DNA of 64,000 nt. Source: Roseateles sp. GTDB taxonomy: Bacteria > Pseudomonadota > Gammaproteobacteria > Burkholderiales > Burkholderiaceae_C. A program made the position numbers and the translations under genes. Numbering within the stretch: the stretch's first letter is position 1; each line of letters begins with the position of its first letter. Shown piece by piece: positions 1 to 8,183 of this stretch. The DNA lies in assembly GCF_019237615.1 (NCBI RefSeq), contig NZ_JAFAGT010000013.1:1-64000 (forward strand), written 5' to 3'. The notes under the pieces were generated by a model. The model did no database searches. It saw nothing but the letters and a program-made list of their open reading frames with translations, and was not told the origin of the DNA.

Positions 1-96
1 ACCGGTCGCTGGGAGCCGCTGCCCGCTGCCGCGGCCGAGCTCAAGCAGGCTGCCGAACTCGTCGCCACCCTCCTGGCTCCCTATCTGGAACCTTAA
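1..96 (+). CDS. C-terminal end of a gene cut by the window edge
   Basis: Frame 1 is open from the first base to a TAA at 94-96, giving the last 31 residues of a protein ending LLAPYLEP. It is alanine- and leucine-rich and probably helical. The upstream part is outside the window and I do not recognise the family. A TAG follows the TAA directly. No clear terminator follows, and the next gene is on the other strand. Confidence 0.5.
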   Translation, partial: TGRWEPLPAAAAELKQAAELVATLLAPYLEP

Positions 97-123
97 TAGG
101 AAGGCTATTTTGGGGATGTTGTA

Positions 124-390
124 CTAGGCCCGCTGCGTCAGCCCTTCCTCCCGCCCGATGCCGTTCTCCTCGACATCGCGCGGGTAGTGATACCAGGCCT
201 CGTGCGGTGAGAACCGTTGGCACTCGAGGCATTGAGTGCCCGGCCATTTGACGCCGCACCCCGGGCAGACGCCCCGAGTCCGGAACGTGTTCCAGGCCGT
301 GCCGCAGGATGGCGTGCATTCCCTGCGGTCTTCCGCTTGCGGGCGCCAACCGCACCTCGGGCCATGGATGTCCAGGCGTTCCTTCGTCAT
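124..390 (-). CDS. small zinc-ribbon-like hypothetical protein
   Basis: An 88-residue protein starting at ATG 390. It has a cysteine-rich core: a CTPSC motif near residue 25, then CPGC near residue 42 and CLEC near residue 54, followed by an aromatic stretch (SPHEAWYHYP). This pattern of CxxC pairs suggests one or two bound zinc ions, as in short zinc-ribbon proteins that I recall as hypothetical in Burkholderiales. The tail is acidic and polar. It stands alone between a plus-strand gene end and the plus-strand glutathione transferase. The function is unknown; nucleic-acid or protein binding would be a guess. Confidence 0.6.
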   Translation of the reverse strand: MTKERLDIHGPRCGWRPQAEDRRECTPSCGTAWNTFRTRGVCPGCGVKWPGTQCLECQRFSPHEAWYHYPRDVEENGIGREEGLTQRA

Positions 391-482
391 GGCTGTGCCT
401 GCCCTCCCTGTCGGGATTGAACCAAGGCCGCGAGAAGAGCACCGCCCGGCAAACCCGAAACACGCTCCCTACACTCAAGCCC

Positions 483-1151
483 ATGCTGACCGTCCACCAC
501 CTCAACAACTCCCGCTCGCAGCGCGTGCTGTGGCTGCTGGAAGAACTCGGCCTGCCCTACGAGGTGAAGCATTACCAGCGCGACGCGAAGACCTCGCTGG
601 CGCCACCGGAGCTGCGCCAGGTGCACCCTCTGGGCAAGAGCCCCGTCATCACCGACGGCGGGTTGACGGTGGCCGAGAGCGGCGCCATCCTGGAATACCT
701 GGTGGATCGCTACGGCAACGGCCGGCTCAAGCCCACGGGCGAGCAGGAGTTGCTGCACTACCGCTACTTCATGCACTTCGCCGAGGGCTCGGCCATGCCG
801 CCGCTGCTGATGAAGCTGGTGTTCAACAAGGTCAAGCGCGCGCCGGCACCCTTCTTCGTCAAGCCCATCGCCAAGGCGATTGCGGACAAGGTGCTGGGCA
901 GCTTCGTGCAGCCCAACATCGACGCGCAGCTGAAGTTCCTGGAGGCGGAGCTGACGGCGCGGCCCTGGTTTGCCGGCACGGAGTTCTCGGCGGCGGATGT
1001 GCAGATGAGCTTCCCCGTGGAAGCGGCCGCGGCGCGGGGCGGGGCCATGGACAGCTACCCCAAGCTGCGCGAGTTCCTGGACCGCATCCATGCGCGGCCG
1101 GCGTACAAGAGGGCGCTGGAGCGGGGTGGGCCGTACAGCCTGATGAGCTGA
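483..1151 (+). CDS. glutathione S-transferase family protein
   Basis: A 222-residue cytosolic GST, expected to conjugate glutathione to electrophiles or act as a glutathione-dependent reductase. The N-terminal thioredoxin-like domain begins MLTVHHLNNSRSQRVLWLLE, with Ser-rich residues where the glutathione-activating residue sits, then the HPLGKSPVI segment with the cis-proline and the AESGAILEYL glutathione-binding motif. A helical C-terminal domain follows from about residue 90. The frame is open further upstream to an ATG at 309, but homology begins at ATG 483, the usual start for the family, so I chose that. It is monocistronic, with a minus-strand gene convergent downstream. Confidence 0.88.
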   Translation: MLTVHHLNNSRSQRVLWLLEELGLPYEVKHYQRDAKTSLAPPELRQVHPLGKSPVITDGGLTVAESGAILEYLVDRYGNGRLKPTGEQELLHYRYFMHFAEGSAMPPLLMKLVFNKVKRAPAPFFVKPIAKAIADKVLGSFVQPNIDAQLKFLEAELTARPWFAGTEFSAADVQMSFPVEAAAARGGAMDSYPKLREFLDRIHARPAYKRALERGGPYSLMS

Positions 1152-1164
1152 CAGGCCGTGGGGC

Positions 1165-1626
1165 TCAGTTCCAGACGCTGGGCGGATAGCCCGCGGCCGT
1201 CTGGCGCAGGAGCGCAATCGTTCCTGGGTCCATTCGCTCGGCCGGTACGTACGCCAGTACATGCCGGGCAAATTCGGGAAGCCCCATCAGCATGACCGAC
1301 AGCCTGATCGTCCTTCCATCCGCTGTCCGCAGCCTGAACCACTTCATCACCGGCGCGTAGTCCACCGACGTCAGGTTGCTCCAGCGGACGTATCCGCAGC
1401 GATTCAACAAGGGCACGTAATAGAGCCCCTCTGGCGTGAGGCGATGGCGGGCAACGAGATATTCCGCGACCAGGGCCGAGCTCCAAACGAAGAAAAACAG
1501 GAAGAGCGACGTGGTCCACACATTCGTGGTCTCGTTCCTGCCGATGGTGTTTGAGATCACGGCGATCCCGCCAAAGAAGACCGAGCCCACCAGACCGATC
1601 GCCAGCGTACTGAGGGGATGCCTCAA
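1165..1626 (-). CDS. membrane protein with PH-like domain, probable TTG start
   Basis: A 153-residue reading if the TTG at 1626 is used; this TTG overlaps the TGA of the preceding small ORF. The frame stays open to an ATG at 1734. There are two hydrophobic segments (STLAIGLVGSVFFGGIAVIS and TSLFLFFFVWSSALVAEYLV), then a soluble part (LTPEGLYYVPLL...WSNLTSVDYAPVMKWFRL) resembling bacterial PH-like domains. It follows a 41-residue membrane ORF and could be the second half of one gene split by a frameshift near 1626. Its position at the end of the molybdenum hydroxylase operon suggests co-transcription. The function is unknown. Confidence 0.55.
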   Translation of the reverse strand: MRHPLSTLAIGLVGSVFFGGIAVISNTIGRNETTNVWTTSLFLFFFVWSSALVAEYLVARHRLTPEGLYYVPLLNRCGYVRWSNLTSVDYAPVMKWFRLRTADGRTIRLSVMLMGLPEFARHVLAYVPAERMDPGTIALLRQTAAGYPPSVWN

Positions 1627-1748
1627 GGTTGAATGCTCGCGCTGGGGCGAGGCTTCATGCGGCTCTTCGCCATCCAACCCATCACGACCGTCATGGCGAG
1701 GCCCCAGAGAGTCCACTGAACAATCGGTACCCACCAGTCGCGATTCAT
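1623..1748 (-). CDS. 41-residue single-span membrane ORF
   Basis: ATG at 1748 overlaps the TGA of the cytochrome gene (ATGA), and its own TGA overlaps a TTG of the next gene. The peptide starts MNRDWWVPIVQWTLWGLAMT, continues as one transmembrane helix, and ends in a basic, proline-rich tail. I believe comparable Burkholderiales proteins carry this N-terminal helix joined to the PH-like part, so it may be the displaced first exon-like half of a frameshifted gene rather than an independent protein. If it is real, it is translationally coupled on both sides. Confidence 0.4.
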   Translation of the reverse strand: MNRDWWVPIVQWTLWGLAMTVVMGWMAKSRMKPRPSASIQP

Positions 1749-2758
1749 CTGTTGCTTCCCAGGTGCTTGGGCTTCGGACCGTACTCCGCGACCCTGCACT
1801 CCGCCCCCTGCGGGTTCTCGCAGCACGCCGCCAGCTTCTTCAGGCTGTCGCTGAACTGCTGGACCCACTGCGCCTGGCTGTGCAGGTCGCCGGGACTCAT
1901 CCAATGCGACTGCGGGAAGCGCTTGGACCACTCATCGCCGCCCTCCTGAGGCGCACTGCCGGTGGACTGCTGCATGGCCACCCGGCAGGAATTCATGTTG
2001 CCCATGCGGTGGCAGGCCGTACAGGTGTTGCCGCGCGTCGTGATGCCGAAGGCGTTCAGCCTGGCCCAGGCCTTCTTGAAGTCCTCGCCTATGGCCTTGG
2101 GCTCGTAGAAGCCGAACGGGTCGCCGGGCAGCTGGGTGGTCTGCGCGATGTAGGGGCTGTACATGAAGGGCCCGCTGTCGTGGCAGTTCACGCAGGCGGG
2201 CTGGCTCCAGGCGACCTGATGCGGTGTCTGCCAGACCTTGTCGGCCGGCGGCGCCTTGACGCCCTCGGGATTCGCGGCCTGGGCCTTGCGCGTCAGCGTG
2301 CTGGGCGAGGGCACCCATCGGCCGTCTATGCCCGCACCCGCGGCCAGCGGCGCCCGGGCCTTGGCGGTGAACCAGCAGGTCTTGCCGTTCTTCGGGCTGT
2401 GCGAGATGACATTGATCTCGTCGAACAGCGGGCTGCCCGCTGGCCGCGCGACCTGCTTGCGGCAGATGGCGCTGATCTGCGCCGTCCGGTCGTCGCGCAG
2501 CACCAGCACGCGGCTGCCGGGCACGCATTGGCCCTGGCTGCCGGTGTCGTGCTGGGGCAGCAGCGAGGGGCGGTCGCATTGCTGCGGCGCCTGGTCGACC
2601 GGCACCGGCCGGCCGTCGATGGTGATGGCAATCTCCTCGCCAGCCATGCAGTTGAAGGCCGGGATCTCACTGACCTGCACGGCGCATTGGCGGCCGTACT
2701 CGAACAGCGTCTCGGCGTGGACGGTACCGGCGAGCAGCAGCAGCAGGGCGGGCTTCAT
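1745..2758 (-). CDS. secreted diheme cytochrome c-like protein of the molybdenum hydroxylase operon
   Basis: A 337-residue protein with an N-terminal signal peptide (MKPALLLLLAGTVHAE) and two heme-c attachment motifs, CVNCH near residue 188 and CTACH near residue 245. It should be exported and hold two covalent hemes in the periplasm. ATG 2758 overlaps the TGA of the [2Fe-2S] subunit gene (ATGA), so translation is probably coupled. Isoquinoline oxidoreductase-type molybdenum hydroxylases often pass electrons to a c-type cytochrome encoded next to them, and this is its likely role. The N-terminal 150 residues contain several extra cysteines and match no family I can name. Confidence 0.75.
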   Translation of the reverse strand: MKPALLLLLAGTVHAETLFEYGRQCAVQVSEIPAFNCMAGEEIAITIDGRPVPVDQAPQQCDRPSLLPQHDTGSQGQCVPGSRVLVLRDDRTAQISAICRKQVARPAGSPLFDEINVISHSPKNGKTCWFTAKARAPLAAGAGIDGRWVPSPSTLTRKAQAANPEGVKAPPADKVWQTPHQVAWSQPACVNCHDSGPFMYSPYIAQTTQLPGDPFGFYEPKAIGEDFKKAWARLNAFGITTRGNTCTACHRMGNMNSCRVAMQQSTGSAPQEGGDEWSKRFPQSHWMSPGDLHSQAQWVQQFSDSLKKLAACCENPQGAECRVAEYGPKPKHLGSNR

Positions 2759-3279
2759 GCGACCACCAGCCCTTTCTCCGCCAGCACCACGGCGCTTATG
2801 GCCTGGTGGTAGCGGGCATAGCCGGTGCAGCGGCAGATGTGCTGGCCCACGGCGTCCTCGATGGCGGCGTCGAGCTGCGCTCGCGCGACGGGCTGGGCGC
2901 GCAAGCGCTCGACGAGCATCTCGGTCGCCATGACGAAGCCCGGCGTGCAGTAGCCGCACTGGAAGGCGAAATGGTCGAGGAAGGCCTGCTGCACGCGGCT
3001 GGGCTTGTCCATGCTGCCGGTGCCCTCGACCGTGGTGATGCTCTGGCCCTGCAGCAGCGCCACCGGCGTGGAGCAGGCGAGCAGGGGCTGAGCCTGGCTG
3101 GTCGGCGTGCGGCGGGTCGCGACGGTGCATGCCTTGCAGACGCCGATGCCGCAGCACAGCCGCGTGCCGGCCAGGCCCAGCTCCTCGCGCAGGAAGTCGA
3201 CCAGGGGCAGGTCGGCAGGCACGTCGGCACGCACGGGGCGGCCGTTGACGTGGAACTGGACGGGGACGAGATCGCTCAT
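2755..3279 (-). CDS. iorA: [2Fe-2S] subunit of isoquinoline 1-oxidoreductase-type molybdenum hydroxylase
   Basis: A 174-residue electron-transfer subunit of the xanthine dehydrogenase superfamily. The N-terminal plant-ferredoxin-like domain carries the cluster ligands in LCCGIGVCKACTV (Cys43, Cys48, Cys51) with Cys69 downstream. The C-terminal helical domain holds the second cluster in CGYC (108-111) and CRC (149-151). ATG 3279 overlaps the stop of the catalytic subunit gene by four bases, which decides the start over the longer open frame to 3381. Electrons move from the molybdenum site through these two clusters, probably to the adjacent cytochrome. The true substrate is unknown, so the symbol is by family resemblance. 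Confidence 0.85.
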   Translation of the reverse strand: MSDLVPVQFHVNGRPVRADVPADLPLVDFLREELGLAGTRLCCGIGVCKACTVATRRTPTSQAQPLLACSTPVALLQGQSITTVEGTGSMDKPSRVQQAFLDHFAFQCGYCTPGFVMATEMLVERLRAQPVARAQLDAAIEDAVGQHICRCTGYARYHQAISAVVLAEKGLVVA

Positions 3280-6095
3280 GACAAGGCCTTCTGGATGTCT
3301 GCGGCGGTGATGGGCAGGGCGCGCAAGCGCTTGCCGGTGGCATGCGCCACCGCGTTGCCTATGGCCGGTGCGATGGGACACAGCACGGCCTCGGCGATGC
3401 CCTTGGCGGTGGGCTCGTCGCTGGGCAGCGTCGTGACGTTGAGCCGCGCCAGCGGCACGTCGGCGCTCAGCGCCACGTGGTAGCGGTCCAGGTTCCAGCG
3501 CCCGTCTCCGGCGCCGCCTGCCTCCAGCGGCAGGTTCTCCAGCAGCGCATAGCCTATGCCCATGGCCACGCCGCCCTGGGCCTGGCCCAGCAGCAGGTCC
3601 GGCTGCAGCACCTTGCCTGCATCCAGCAGCAGCTCGACGGCGACGACGCGGGGCTCGAAGGTCCTGGGCGCGATCTCGACCGCCACCAGCACGCCCGACG
3701 GCGCGTACAGGCTGCGGCCGTAGAGGGCCGCCTCGGGGTTGGGCGGGATGACGTTCTGGCGCAGCACGGCCGTCCAGGCCGGCTGGCCCGCGGCGCGCAG
3801 CGACAGCCCGTCGATGGGCAGCTGCAGCGGCGGCCCCGCCGGCACGGCATAGGTGCCGGCGACCCAGGCACCTTCGTACAGGCCGTGCACCATGGCGGCC
3901 GACGTCAGTCCCAGCTGCTGGACCTTGGCGGCCAGCGCAGCCAGCGGCAAGGGCGCCATGCCCGGCGCCGTGAGGCGACCTGCCTCCCAGCGGGCCTGGC
4001 TCTGCAGCTGCGCCAGCGGCACGCCCCAGATCGCCGCCGCCGCCGGCAGCAGGCCGGCCTGGAACAGCACCCGGCTGGCCTGCTCGGCGACGTGCACCTG
4101 GTGGAAGGCCGTCAGGCAGGCGCTGCTGGACATCGCGAAGCCCGCCGTCCAGTTGGGCTGGCTCCAGTCGCCGCCCTTGTAGTTGCTGACGTCCAGCGCA
4201 TTGAAGCTGCCGACGTCCCCCATGACGACGTCATGCGCGTTGTGGCCCAGCCAGCCCGCGGTGGAGATGGCCAGCGTCGTCGCCGAGCCGTTGCCCATGT
4301 CCACGCAGTTGCTGCGCACCGTGAGCCGCCCGGCGGCGTCCATCGCCACCTCGGCCATGACGCCGTCCTTGCCCGTGCCATAGGCCTGGTTGGCCAGCGC
4401 GAAGCCCACGCCGTAGCGGACGCCCTCGCGGGCCTTGCGCGCCTTGACCGCCTCGCGCTCGCGCCACAACGGGTGGGCGCGGGCGCGGCGGCAGATCTCG
4501 CGCAGCGTCATCGCCTGCGTCAGCGGCGCGCCGGTGATGGTGCGATCGCCCTCGCGCAGCGCGTTGATCTCGCGCAGCTCTATGGGGTCGCGCCTCAGCG
4601 CCACGGCCACCTCGTCCACCAGCGTCTCGGCGGCGAAGCTGGCCTGCGGGCCGCCGAAGCCGCGCATGGAGCCGGCCACGACGCCAGTGCTGGGCTGGGC
4701 GATGGCGTCCACATAGGCCTGGCGGATGTCGTAGCCGCTGAGGCCGCAGTAGGCCGCCAGCATCGCGACGAACTGGCTGTAGTTGTTCTGGCCGCCGGCG
4801 GGCAGCACCTGCTGGCTGCCGAAGGCGAGGAACCTGCCGGTCTTCGCGTCGACCGCGATGCGCTGCGTGATGTGGCTGGCCAGCTGCTTGAGCCCGCCCT
4901 GGAACTGCTCGTAGCGGTCCTGCGCGATGCGCACCGGTCCGTCGGCCAGCGCCGCCGTGACGGCCAGCAGCGACGGGAAGGTGGAGACGTCGCGCCCGCC
5001 GAAGCCGCCGCCGGGGTAGCAGGAGTTCAGCACCACGGTCGCGACCTTGACGGGGCAGTCCTTGCTGAACATCGTCCAGCTGTCGGTCGCGTCGCCATTG
5101 GTGGCCTGGGTGCCCAGCACGAGATTGAGCGTGCCGGCGCCGGCACGGTCCAGCCAGGCCAGGCCGGCCTCGGGCTCCATGAACATCGGGTCCAGCACCT
5201 GCGTCGTGTAGCTGCCACCAAGCTGCAGCACGGCGGGAGCCGGCGCCTGCAGTGCGGCGTCGATGCGCTGGCGCAGCGCCTTGGCCGTGCTGTTGTAGGG
5301 CGCGCTCTTGCTGTCGGGCTGGAAGGGGTCGGACGCGAAGCCCACCTGTACCTGCGAGAAGGGCGCCGTTCCCGCGGCCTCATAACGCGTCAGATAGGTG
5401 GCCGGGTTGTAGGCCTTGAGCCTGGGCGGTTGCAGGGGCGGCGCGCCGGTCTTCACGACGCCGGGCTGGAACTGCAGCGCGCGCTTGGCGCGGCGGTAGG
5501 TGTTGGCGTCGGCAAAGACCAGGATGGCCACCGGCTGGCCGTAGAACTGCGGCGCGCCGTCGAGCGGCACCAGCAGCTGGCAGACGCCGTCGTTGCCCTG
5601 GGTGGAGAACGGCAGCTGCAGGTTCAGCGCGGCGAGATCCCGCTGCGGCCAGGGAAAGCCGGGCAGCGGCTTCTGCGTGATCGTCAGCAGCGGCCGCGCG
5701 TCGGCGGCGTCCAGCCGCGACAGGTCAAGGCCCGCGAAGGCCAGGCCGGGCTGCGTCGCGCGCAGGATCATGGCCATGCGCTCGATGCTCGGCCAGCCGG
5801 GCATGTCGGCGACGCGGAAGTCGCGGGCATAGATCTTCTGGCCCGTGACCTTGGCCAGCCCGTCGATGCGAAAGCGCGCCTTGCCCGGCCCGCCGGACCA
5901 GTCGGGCGCGCCGGGCGGCGCGTGGGGCTGCGTGGGCGTGCCCTCCGGCTGCGGACGGGCACCGGCCAGCTTCAGTGCTGCCGGCCTGGCCAGGGACAGT
6001 TCGTGCACCAGCAGCGTCACCACGCCGGCGCCCGCGCCGATGACGCGGCGCCGGGTCAGCCTGAAGGGTCCGTTCGTGAACGTCGAGTCCGACAC
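3276..6095 (-). CDS. iorB: Tat-exported molybdopterin-binding catalytic subunit (IorB-like aldehyde/N-heterocycle oxidoreductase)
   Basis: About 939 residues. The twin-arginine motif TRRRVIGAGAG near the N-terminus predicts folded export to the periplasm. Xanthine dehydrogenase-family molybdopterin-binding features are visible: GGGFGGRDV near residue 362, a glycine-rich MRGFGGPQA segment, and a C-terminal GIAEAVLCPIAPAIGNA segment whose Glu (about residue 902) corresponds to the catalytic Glu. I chose GTG 6095 because GGGAGG lies just upstream; an alternative GTG at 6134 adds 13 residues. The enzyme should hydroxylate an aldehyde or N-heteroaromatic carbon using a molybdenum cofactor. It has no FAD subunit, consistent with electron transfer to a cytochrome. 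Confidence 0.85.
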   Translation of the reverse strand: MSDSTFTNGPFRLTRRRVIGAGAGVVTLLVHELSLARPAALKLAGARPQPEGTPTQPHAPPGAPDWSGGPGKARFRIDGLAKVTGQKIYARDFRVADMPGWPSIERMAMILRATQPGLAFAGLDLSRLDAADARPLLTITQKPLPGFPWPQRDLAALNLQLPFSTQGNDGVCQLLVPLDGAPQFYGQPVAILVFADANTYRRAKRALQFQPGVVKTGAPPLQPPRLKAYNPATYLTRYEAAGTAPFSQVQVGFASDPFQPDSKSAPYNSTAKALRQRIDAALQAPAPAVLQLGGSYTTQVLDPMFMEPEAGLAWLDRAGAGTLNLVLGTQATNGDATDSWTMFSKDCPVKVATVVLNSCYPGGGFGGRDVSTFPSLLAVTAALADGPVRIAQDRYEQFQGGLKQLASHITQRIAVDAKTGRFLAFGSQQVLPAGGQNNYSQFVAMLAAYCGLSGYDIRQAYVDAIAQPSTGVVAGSMRGFGGPQASFAAETLVDEVAVALRRDPIELREINALREGDRTITGAPLTQAMTLREICRRARAHPLWREREAVKARKAREGVRYGVGFALANQAYGTGKDGVMAEVAMDAAGRLTVRSNCVDMGNGSATTLAISTAGWLGHNAHDVVMGDVGSFNALDVSNYKGGDWSQPNWTAGFAMSSSACLTAFHQVHVAEQASRVLFQAGLLPAAAAIWGVPLAQLQSQARWEAGRLTAPGMAPLPLAALAAKVQQLGLTSAAMVHGLYEGAWVAGTYAVPAGPPLQLPIDGLSLRAAGQPAWTAVLRQNVIPPNPEAALYGRSLYAPSGVLVAVEIAPRTFEPRVVAVELLLDAGKVLQPDLLLGQAQGGVAMGIGYALLENLPLEAGGAGDGRWNLDRYHVALSADVPLARLNVTTLPSDEPTAKGIAEAVLCPIAPAIGNAVAHATGKRLRALPITAADIQKALS

Positions 6096-6191
6096 GCCTG
6101 CCTCCCATCTCCTCGATGGGGGCGAGTGTGTCACCGCAACATGGCGTCAGCGAGACGGTGTCGCCCTATCGCCCCCGGCAGTTCTGCCGGG

Positions 6192-8162
6192 TTACGGCGC
6201 CGGGCGGCTGCGGTAGAAGGTCATGGGCTCGGCCTTCAGCGCCTTCAGCACGTTCTTGCGCATCGCGCCGACGACGTGCATCTCGCAGGGCTTGCAGTCG
6301 AAGCGCAGCGTCAGCTTGTCCTCGCCATGAGTCAGCGTCAGCGGCTCGGCGCGCACCGTGCCCTGCACGCCGGTCACGCCCTTGGCCTGCTTGGGGCATA
6401 GGCTCATGGACCAGCGCACGCAATGCTTGGTGATCATCAGCGGCACCTCGCCCAGCTCCTCGTGGCTCTCGTAGGCGGCGCCGACGACCTTGACGCCGTG
6501 GCGGGCGTAGAACGCCGCGGCGCGGCCGTTGTAGACGTTGGCGAGGTAGCTCAGCGTGTCCTCGGGATAGGGCACGGGCGGCTCGACCGGCGTGGCGCGA
6601 GGCAGGCGCTGGAAGGCGGCCTCGCGGGCCGCTTCGAGGGCCGCGATGGCGTCGCGGCGCAGCGCGTTGAGCTTGCTGGCGGGCAGGAACAGCGGCCCGC
6701 CGCGCATCGCCAGGCGCACGCGGCGGGCCGCGAATATGGTGTCGCCCAGCCGGGCCAGGCCGTCCTTCAGCTGGGCCTCGGCCTGGCTCGCATCTCGGGC
6801 CGGTTCGTGGACATGGGGCAGGTGCACCGAGGCCTTGGCGCCGGTCTCGTCCTTGAGACTCAGCTCGAAGCCGTCATTCACCTGGGCCAGCGTGAGGTCC
6901 ACCGCGATGCGGCGTTCGCTGCTGGGCCTGGCCAGCATGCGCTCCCAGGCCATGTCGCGGTTGCGGCTGAGGGCCGTGCCGGGGAAGAGGTCCTTCAGGT
7001 CGCCGAATGCCTGGCCCTTGGACAGGTTGGGTTCGATCTTCCAGCTCGTGCCGCCCAGCGGGGTCGCGACGTTGACCGGCACGCCCTGGAGCTCGCCCTG
7101 GCGGTCCCACCAGGTCAGCGCGTCGCCGTTGTTGACAACCCTGACCGCGTCACCGGTGTCGATGTCGAAGTCCGCCGGGCCGACGCGCACCACCTCGCCC
7201 AGCGGCAGGCCGGCATGCTTGGGCGTATCGAAGGCGCCGATGTCGATCTTGCGGCCGTTGACGAAGTAGTCGGTGCCTCCGCGGTTGAAGGCCTGCTCGG
7301 GTTCGGGCGTGAACGTGAACGTGCAGCGGCCGTCACCCGTGGAAGCCAGCTCGGGACGGGCGTCCATGATCGCATCCAGCAGCGTGCGGTAATGGGCCGT
7401 CACGTTCTTGACGGTGGCCATGTCCTTGTAGCGGCCCTCGATCTTGAAACTGCGGATGCCGGCGTCGATCAGCGCCTCGAGGTTGGCGCTCTGGTCGTTG
7501 TCCTTCAGGCTCAGCACATGCTTGTCGTGGGCGACGACGCGGCCCTGCGCGTCGGTCACCGTGTAGGGCAGGCGGCATTCCTGGCTGCAGCTGCCGCGGT
7601 TGGCGCTGCGGCCGGTGTGGGCATGGCTGATGAAGCATTGGCCGCTGTAGGCCACGCACAGCGCGCCGTGCACGAAGAACTCCAGCGTGGCCTGCTGCAC
7701 CTGCTCGCGGATGGCGAGGATCTGCCTCAGGTCGAGCTCGCGAGCCAGCACCATCTGCGAGAAACCCACGTCCTGCAGGAAGCGCGCCTTCTCGGGCGTG
7801 CGGATGTCGGTCTGCGTGCTGGCGTGTAGCTGGATCGGCGGCAGGTCCAGCTCCAGCAGGCCCATGTCCTGCACGATGAGGGCGTCGACGCCGGCGTCGT
7901 GCAGCTGCCAGGCCTGCCGACGCGCGCCCTCCAGCTCGTCGTCGCGCAAGATGGTGTTCATCGTGACGAAGATGCGCGCGTTGAAGCGGTGGGCATGCCT
8001 GACCAGCCGCTCGATGTCCTCCAGGGTGTTGGGTGCCTTGTCGCGCGCGCCGAAGCCGGGGCCGCCGATGTAGACGGCGTCGGCGCCATGGTTGATGGCC
8101 TCGATGCCGATGTCGGCGTCGCGGGCGGGGGCGAGAAGTTCGAGCGGGATTCGGGCGGCCAT
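6192..8162 (-). CDS. rlhA: 23S rRNA 5-hydroxycytidine C2501 synthase, U32 family
   Basis: A 656-residue protein matching the length and layout of E. coli RlhA (YdcP). The N-terminal U32 TIM-barrel begins with LELLAPARDADIGIEAINHG and GADAVYIGGPGFGAR. The cysteine-rich region (GALCVAYSGQCF, then RGSCSQECRLPY) and later cysteines (KHCVRWSMSLCP, DCKPCEMHV) are the expected iron-sulfur ligands. RlhA hydroxylates C2501 of 23S rRNA using a prephenate-derived pathway. The short C-terminal motif PMTFYRSRP is typical. It is monocistronic, spaced 21 bases from the peptidase gene on the same strand, so co-transcription is possible. U32 proteins were once annotated as peptidases; TrhP is the nearest alternative. 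Confidence 0.85.
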   Translation of the reverse strand: MAARIPLELLAPARDADIGIEAINHGADAVYIGGPGFGARDKAPNTLEDIERLVRHAHRFNARIFVTMNTILRDDELEGARRQAWQLHDAGVDALIVQDMGLLELDLPPIQLHASTQTDIRTPEKARFLQDVGFSQMVLARELDLRQILAIREQVQQATLEFFVHGALCVAYSGQCFISHAHTGRSANRGSCSQECRLPYTVTDAQGRVVAHDKHVLSLKDNDQSANLEALIDAGIRSFKIEGRYKDMATVKNVTAHYRTLLDAIMDARPELASTGDGRCTFTFTPEPEQAFNRGGTDYFVNGRKIDIGAFDTPKHAGLPLGEVVRVGPADFDIDTGDAVRVVNNGDALTWWDRQGELQGVPVNVATPLGGTSWKIEPNLSKGQAFGDLKDLFPGTALSRNRDMAWERMLARPSSERRIAVDLTLAQVNDGFELSLKDETGAKASVHLPHVHEPARDASQAEAQLKDGLARLGDTIFAARRVRLAMRGGPLFLPASKLNALRRDAIAALEAAREAAFQRLPRATPVEPPVPYPEDTLSYLANVYNGRAAAFYARHGVKVVGAAYESHEELGEVPLMITKHCVRWSMSLCPKQAKGVTGVQGTVRAEPLTLTHGEDKLTLRFDCKPCEMHVVGAMRKNVLKALKAEPMTFYRSRPAP

Positions 8163-8183
8163 GCCCGAATTTTAGGAAACGGC

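Noticed and set aside
3342-6401. A 1019-residue open frame on the plus strand opposite the molybdenum hydroxylase gene
   Set aside because: Its composition (Arg, Gln, His, Ala-rich) is that of a high-GC shadow frame, and the opposite strand has a clear homologous protein. The same reasoning removed many other long frames, for example 6423-7829, 10333-12075, 12115-13560, 16593-18977, 34472-36073 and 44462-46360.
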